8,313 nt of DNA from the NCBI GenBank assembly GCA_900770145.1, contig CAAGJL010000170.1, positions 1 through 8,313 of the forward strand. Reading direction: 5' to 3'. The translations under genes and the position numbers were made by a program. Source of the DNA: Clostridia bacterium. GTDB lineage: Bacteria; Bacillota; Clostridia; Oscillospirales; CAG-272. Of this stretch, positions 4,859-8,313 are shown piece after piece (the first letter of the stretch is position 1; every line of letters starts with the position of its first letter). Below the pieces are notes generated by a model. The model worked only from the letters and a program-made list of their open reading frames with translations, was not told where the DNA came from and made no database searches.

Positions 4859-7800
4859 ACACGTAGTCGTCCGTGTCGTCGGTAAATCCGCCCTCGTTTG
4901 CCATTCTGGCGGCATACTGCTCGGCAGTGATCAGCACCCGGCGGGGCTTGTTGCCGTCCGCAGGGCTGACGATACCCATTTCCTCCATCCGGTCGATGAG
5001 TTTCGCCGCACGGCCGTAGCCGATGGAAAGCCGCCGCTGCAGGAGCGAGGTGGCAACCTTTTGGGATTCGACGGCAAGGCGCACAGCCTTGTTGAAGATG
5101 GCGTCCTCTCCGCTCTCCCCGTCGTCGGCAAAGTCGTCGTCGCCGGGTTTGTGGTTGGCGGCTTCCGCCTTTGCCATCTCCACTTCCAGCTGGTTCATAA
5201 ATTCTTCATTATAGCGGACAGTCTCGTTATGCTCACGGATATAGGTTACCACGCGGTCGATTTCCCCGTCCGACACAAAGGCGCCCTGCACACGCGCGGG
5301 TTTCTGCATCCCGATCGGCATATACAGCATATCGCCCCTGCCGGTCAGCGCTTCGGCGCCGTTGGCGTCCAGAATCGTGCGGGAGTCTACCTGCTGCTGC
5401 ACGGTAAACGCGATACGGGAGGGGATATTTGCCTTCAACTTGCCGGTAATCACATCTACGGACGGGCGCTGGGTACCGATAATCAGGTGGATCCCGGCGG
5501 CGCGCGCCTTTTGTGCCAGGCGGCAGGTAAAGGTTTCGGGGTCGTTGTTGGTCACGCTCATTTTCAGGTCGGCAAACTCGTCGATCACGATGACCATTTT
5601 GGGCAGGTGTTCCCGCTCCGGGTCGTTTTTCACCGCCGCGTTGTACGCGTCAATCTCGCGCACGCCCACGTCACGCATCAGGGTATAACGGCGATCCATT
5701 TCCGCCACGGCGCAGGCAAGCACGCCCACGGCGCGCTTCATATCCGTTACGATCGGCATATACAGATGCGGCACGTGCTCATACAGCGAAAACTCGACCT
5801 GTTTGGGGTCAATCAGAATGAGGCGCAGGTCTGTCGGGGGGGTTTTGTACATCAGCCCCACCAGAATGGTGTTGATACAGACCGACTTACCGGAGCCGGT
5901 GGTACCGGCAACCAGCAGGTGCGGCATTTTGGCGAGATCGCACATCTGGATATTGCCGCCGATACCGACGCCAAGCGGAACCTCCAACGGTTTTTCGGAT
6001 TTTTTATACGCCTCGGATTCGAGCAGCGTGCGCATATACACGGTCTCGCGCTCCGCGTTCGGCACCTCGATGCCGATGGCGGGCTTGCCGGGAATCGGCG
6101 CCTCAATACGCACCTGCGCCGCCATATTCAGCGAAATATCGTCGATATGATTGGTCACGGAACGCACGCTGGTGCCTACCTCCGGGCGCAGTTCGTATCT
6201 GGTGATTGTGGGCCCGCGGGAGCACTGAATGTCCTCCTGAATCCGCACATTGAAACTGGCAAGCGTGGCGCGCAGCGCCGCTTTTTTCTCCTCCATCTCC
6301 TCGGTGTGATCCGCGTTCTTGTTCTGATGATCCTCGTTGAGCAGGGTCAGCGGGGGAAGCACGAAATCGCGGGCGGGCACCGGGGTGTGCGCCGGCGGGG
6401 TCTGCCGTACGGGCTCGGTCCTGGTGCGCACCGGGTCTCTCACCGCCTCCGCCTTTGCCGCCACATTTTCGCGGGCGGTAAAGGTGGGTACCTCTACGTG
6501 AAAATCCACGGCGTCACTGTCGCGCGTCATGGTGTTTCTCGCGGGGCTTGCGGCGCGTTCTCTTGCCGGTCTTGCGGCAACCGTTCCGCCGACGGGCGGC
6601 AGGTCGTCGTCATCCCCCCAATCGCGCGCGGGGCGCGTGTTCTGCACGGGGGGCGTGGTGTTCCGCTCTGCCGGGCGGGGCGTGACAGGCTCTGCCGGTG
6701 CGGCGGGTTCTTCGGTGAAATCAGGCTCGGTCACGGTTGCCTTTGCCGCGGTGCGGAACGTGGCGGCACCCGTTTCGGTCTTGCGGGGCGCGCGCTCCGA
6801 CTCCCCGACAAAGGGGTTCTTTTCTTCTCCGGGTTGCTCCGCCGCAATCGTTGCCGCGGCAAATGCCGCCGCACGCACGGCATTCTCTGCCGGTGCGGCG
6901 GGTTTTCCCGGTGCGGGAGCCGCCGGGCGGGCAAACGAAACCGCCGCCGGAATATCGTCATCCGACTCCGCGATGTCCTTTGTCACCCTGTCGGCAGGGG
7001 TCGGGGCGGGAGTGCGGAAAGGCGTTTCCCCGGCAAAGCGGGAGGTTGCGGGTGTGCCGCTTGTCCTTGCGGGGGCAGCGGAATCCGGCTCCTTTGCGGC
7101 GCCGGCGGCAAACAGTTCGTCGTCGCCGAAATCCTCGTCCGAAATCACGTCGGGCGCGGGAGTCTCCTCCTCAAACAGCGCGGGCTTTTTGCCGTAGTCC
7201 GCCTTGCCGAAAGCGCCCTGCCCGTCGGCATTGCCGATGGAACCCTCGGTGAAATCCTGATGAATCCCGAACGGCGAAAAACCGGCGCCGGGCGTGTTGT
7301 CGGCAGGGGTTGCCGGGGCGGATTTTGCCTCCTGCCCCGCGGTATGCGGCTGTTCCTCGGCAAAATCACGGTGAAGCCCGAAGGGCGAATAGCCGGTGGA
7401 AGGGACGGAATGTGCCGCGCTCCCCTCGCCGGCGGGTTGCGCGCTCTGCCGACCCTCGACAGGCGCCTGCCGCACTCCGAAGGGCGAATACCCCTCCGGC
7501 GGAACCTGCGCCCCTGCCGGGGCGGTTTTCGCGGGCTCGCGGCGCGCGACGCCCTCCCGCTTCTCGGGCAACTCCTCCATCCGGGGGAGCGCAAAGGGCG
7601 AGTAACAGTCAGTTGCGGTCGGCGGCGGTGCCGTGTTGGCGGGTGCCGCCGGTTTCGGGGCAGTGGATGCCGCCTCTGCCCGTGCGGGCGAGGGGGCAAA
7701 CGGAGAATACGCGGTGCCGGGTTTGGAGGACGCCGGGTGCGGCGCTTCCGCAGTGCCTGCACCTTCCGGGTCTCTCGCGTTGGGCACAAAAGGAGAATAC

Positions 7801-8313
7801 GCAGTGCCCGTCTTATCGCTTCTGACAAAGCCGGTCGCCGCGGCGGCGGGCGCCGCGGTGTTGCCGGTGGGATAGCCTTTCCCGCCCGGCTGTTCCGCGG
7901 CGGGGACGAACGGAGAGTATGCCGTGTTCGGCTTGGTACCGCCCACGGGCTTGTCCTGTGCCGGCAATTCCAACTCGTCATCCGGAATATCCACAATATT
8001 TTCCGCGCCGAACGCGGCGGCAATCTCGGCGGAAACCGTGGAGCGTTTTTCCTCGGGTTTTTGCTTTGCGGTGTGGAAGGGCTGGCGTTTTTCCTCGGTA
8101 AAATCATAGTGAAGCGGGGTCTGCGTGCGGGTCAGGGGCTGCGGCTCACACCACTCGTCCCCGGCGGCGGGTAACGCGCCGCCCTCTCCGCCCGGCAGGG
8201 CGCCCGGTTTTGCCGTTTTGCCGGCAAGCGCGGGTTTTGCGCTGCGGGCGCCGCGGCTCTTCTCGCCGAGGTGCAGTTTTGCCGCAATGCGCTGCCAGAG
8301 GCTGCGGGGGGTC
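4857..8313 (-). CDS. ftsK: FtsK/SpoIIIE-family DNA translocase, N-terminus beyond the window
   Basis: A hexameric ATP-driven motor that pumps chromosomal DNA through the closing division (or sporulation) septum. The frame is open from the right edge to TAA at 4857-4859, giving 1151 visible residues. A GTG at 7994 is internal and has no reason to be the start, since coding character continues upstream. Family members usually begin with membrane spans, which would lie off the contig. Visible residues 1 to about 650 form a Pro/Ala/Glu/Thr-rich linker with [Y/F]SPF repeats and acidic patches (near 7962-7991, 7110-7139, 6951-6968, 6600-6614). The motor follows: a TRYELRPEVGTSVRSV-type alpha domain, Walker A GTTGSGKS (5883-5906, residues 803-810), IDPKQVEFSLYEHVPHL, Walker B VIVIDEFADL (5565-5594), and the GTQRPSVDVITGKLKANIP and DANGAEALTGRGDMLY segments. 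The C-terminal winged-helix gamma domain (RRLSIGYGRAAKLIDRMEEMGIV) would read DNA polarity motifs. All motor residues look intact. Whether it is the vegetative FtsK or the sporulation SpoIIIE cannot be told from this part. Confidence 0.95.
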   Translation of the reverse strand, partial: TPRSLWQRIAAKLHLGEKSRGARSAKPALAGKTAKPGALPGGEGGALPAAGDEWCEPQPLTRTQTPLHYDFTEEKRQPFHTAKQKPEEKRSTVSAEIAAAFGAENIVDIPDDELELPAQDKPVGGTKPNTAYSPFVPAAEQPGGKGYPTGNTAAPAAAATGFVRSDKTGTAYSPFVPNARDPEGAGTAEAPHPASSKPGTAYSPFAPSPARAEAASTAPKPAAPANTAPPPTATDCYSPFALPRMEELPEKREGVARREPAKTAPAGAQVPPEGYSPFGVRQAPVEGRQSAQPAGEGSAAHSVPSTGYSPFGLHRDFAEEQPHTAGQEAKSAPATPADNTPGAGFSPFGIHQDFTEGSIGNADGQGAFGKADYGKKPALFEEETPAPDVISDEDFGDDELFAAGAAKEPDSAAPARTSGTPATSRFAGETPFRTPAPTPADRVTKDIAESDDDIPAAVSFARPAAPAPGKPAAPAENAVRAAAFAAATIAAEQPGEEKNPFVGESERAPRKTETGAATFRTAAKATVTEPDFTEEPAAPAEPVTPRPAERNTTPPVQNTRPARDWGDDDDLPPVGGTVAARPARERAASPARNTMTRDSDAVDFHVEVPTFTARENVAAKAEAVRDPVRTRTEPVRQTPPAHTPVPARDFVLPPLTLLNEDHQNKNADHTEEMEEKKAALRATLASFNVRIQEDIQCSRGPTITRYELRPEVGTSVRSVTNHIDDISLNMAAQVRIEAPIPGKPAIGIEVPNAERETVYMRTLLESEAYKKSEKPLEVPLGVGIGGNIQMCDLAKMPHLLVAGTTGSGKSVCINTILVGLMYKTPPTDLRLILIDPKQVEFSLYEHVPHLYMPIVTDMKRAVGVLACAVAEMDRRYTLMRDVGVREIDAYNAAVKNDPEREHLPKMVIVIDEFADLKMSVTNNDPETFTCRLAQKARAAGIHLIIGTQRPSVDVITGKLKANIPSRIAFTVQQQVDSRTILDANGAEALTGRGDMLYMPIGMQKPARVQGAFVSDGEIDRVVTYIREHNETVRYNEEFMNQLEVEMAKAEAANHKPGDDDFADDGESGEDAIFNKAVRLAVESQKVATSLLQRRLSIGYGRAAKLIDRMEEMGIVSPADGNKPRRVLITAEQYAARMANEGGFTDDTDDYV
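7269..7919 (-). repeat. seven [Y/F]SPF repeats in the FtsK linker
   Basis: Within the translocase linker the tetrapeptide YSPF (last copy FSPF) recurs at 7908-7919, 7788-7799, 7698-7709, 7593-7604, 7479-7490, 7380-7391 and 7269-7280. Successive tyrosines are 40, 30, 35, 38, 33 and 37 residues apart. The first three copies read TAYSPFxP; the last three read GYSPFG or GFSPFG, followed by V/L/I. The intervening sequence is unrelated Pro/Ala-rich filler, so the motif itself appears conserved. This resembles a string of short docking motifs in a disordered region; the partner is unknown. Confidence 0.85.

Noticed and set aside
7992..7994. GTG as the start of the FtsK protein
   Set aside because: The frame continues upstream to the window edge with the same Pro/Ala/Glu-rich linker and a DFTEE motif, and no ribosome binding site precedes the GTG.
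4749..8174. A plus-strand open frame of more than 1100 codons opposite ftsK
   Set aside because: It is an antisense shadow of a high-GC gene. Its product is a His/Arg/Gly-rich string with no recognisable domain, it starts inside rnpB and runs through both terminators.

Overview
The window looks like the end of a metagenomic or draft-genome contig from a GC-rich bacterium, probably a member of the Bacillota (Clostridia). The reasons are strong GGAGG-type ribosome binding sites, textbook sigma-A promoters, an A-type RNase P RNA, and an FtsK/SpoIIIE translocase with high-GC codon use. The lineage is an inference, because there is no rRNA here. The first 30 bases are not genomic: they are the 3' end of the Illumina TruSeq universal adapter joined to the contig.

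Left region (31-2625): an L-fucose isomerase gene (fucI, minus strand), cut by the contig end, lies back to back with an AraC-family regulator gene (plus strand). The 107 bp between them hold two overlapping, opposed promoters. Each has an extended TATAAT -10 box, and both lie inside one 29-bp dyad. This suggests a locally regulated fucose (or D-arabinose) catabolic locus whose remaining genes are off the contig.

Middle (2626-4440): a 333-bp gene-poor stretch holds two notable hairpins. It is followed by a two-gene minus-strand operon of unrecognised multi-spanning membrane proteins whose reading frames overlap by 16 nt. The first of the two carries what looks like an M50-like protease scaffold with its HExxH zinc motif replaced.

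Right region (4400-8313): a strong promoter drives rnpB (RNase P RNA, plus strand), which ends in two tandem hairpin-plus-T-run terminators. Converging on it is a large, 5'-truncated FtsK/SpoIIIE DNA translocase gene on the minus strand. Its motor and winged-helix domains are conventional. The roughly 650-residue Pro/Ala/Glu-rich linker visible upstream contains seven [Y/F]SPF repeats at 30-40 residue spacing, four D-F-[T/A]-E-[E/G] motifs and regularly placed acidic patches. I see no transposon, CRISPR array or defence system. The most unusual items are the linker repeats, the degenerate protease motif, the fucI/regulator dyad and the adapter.
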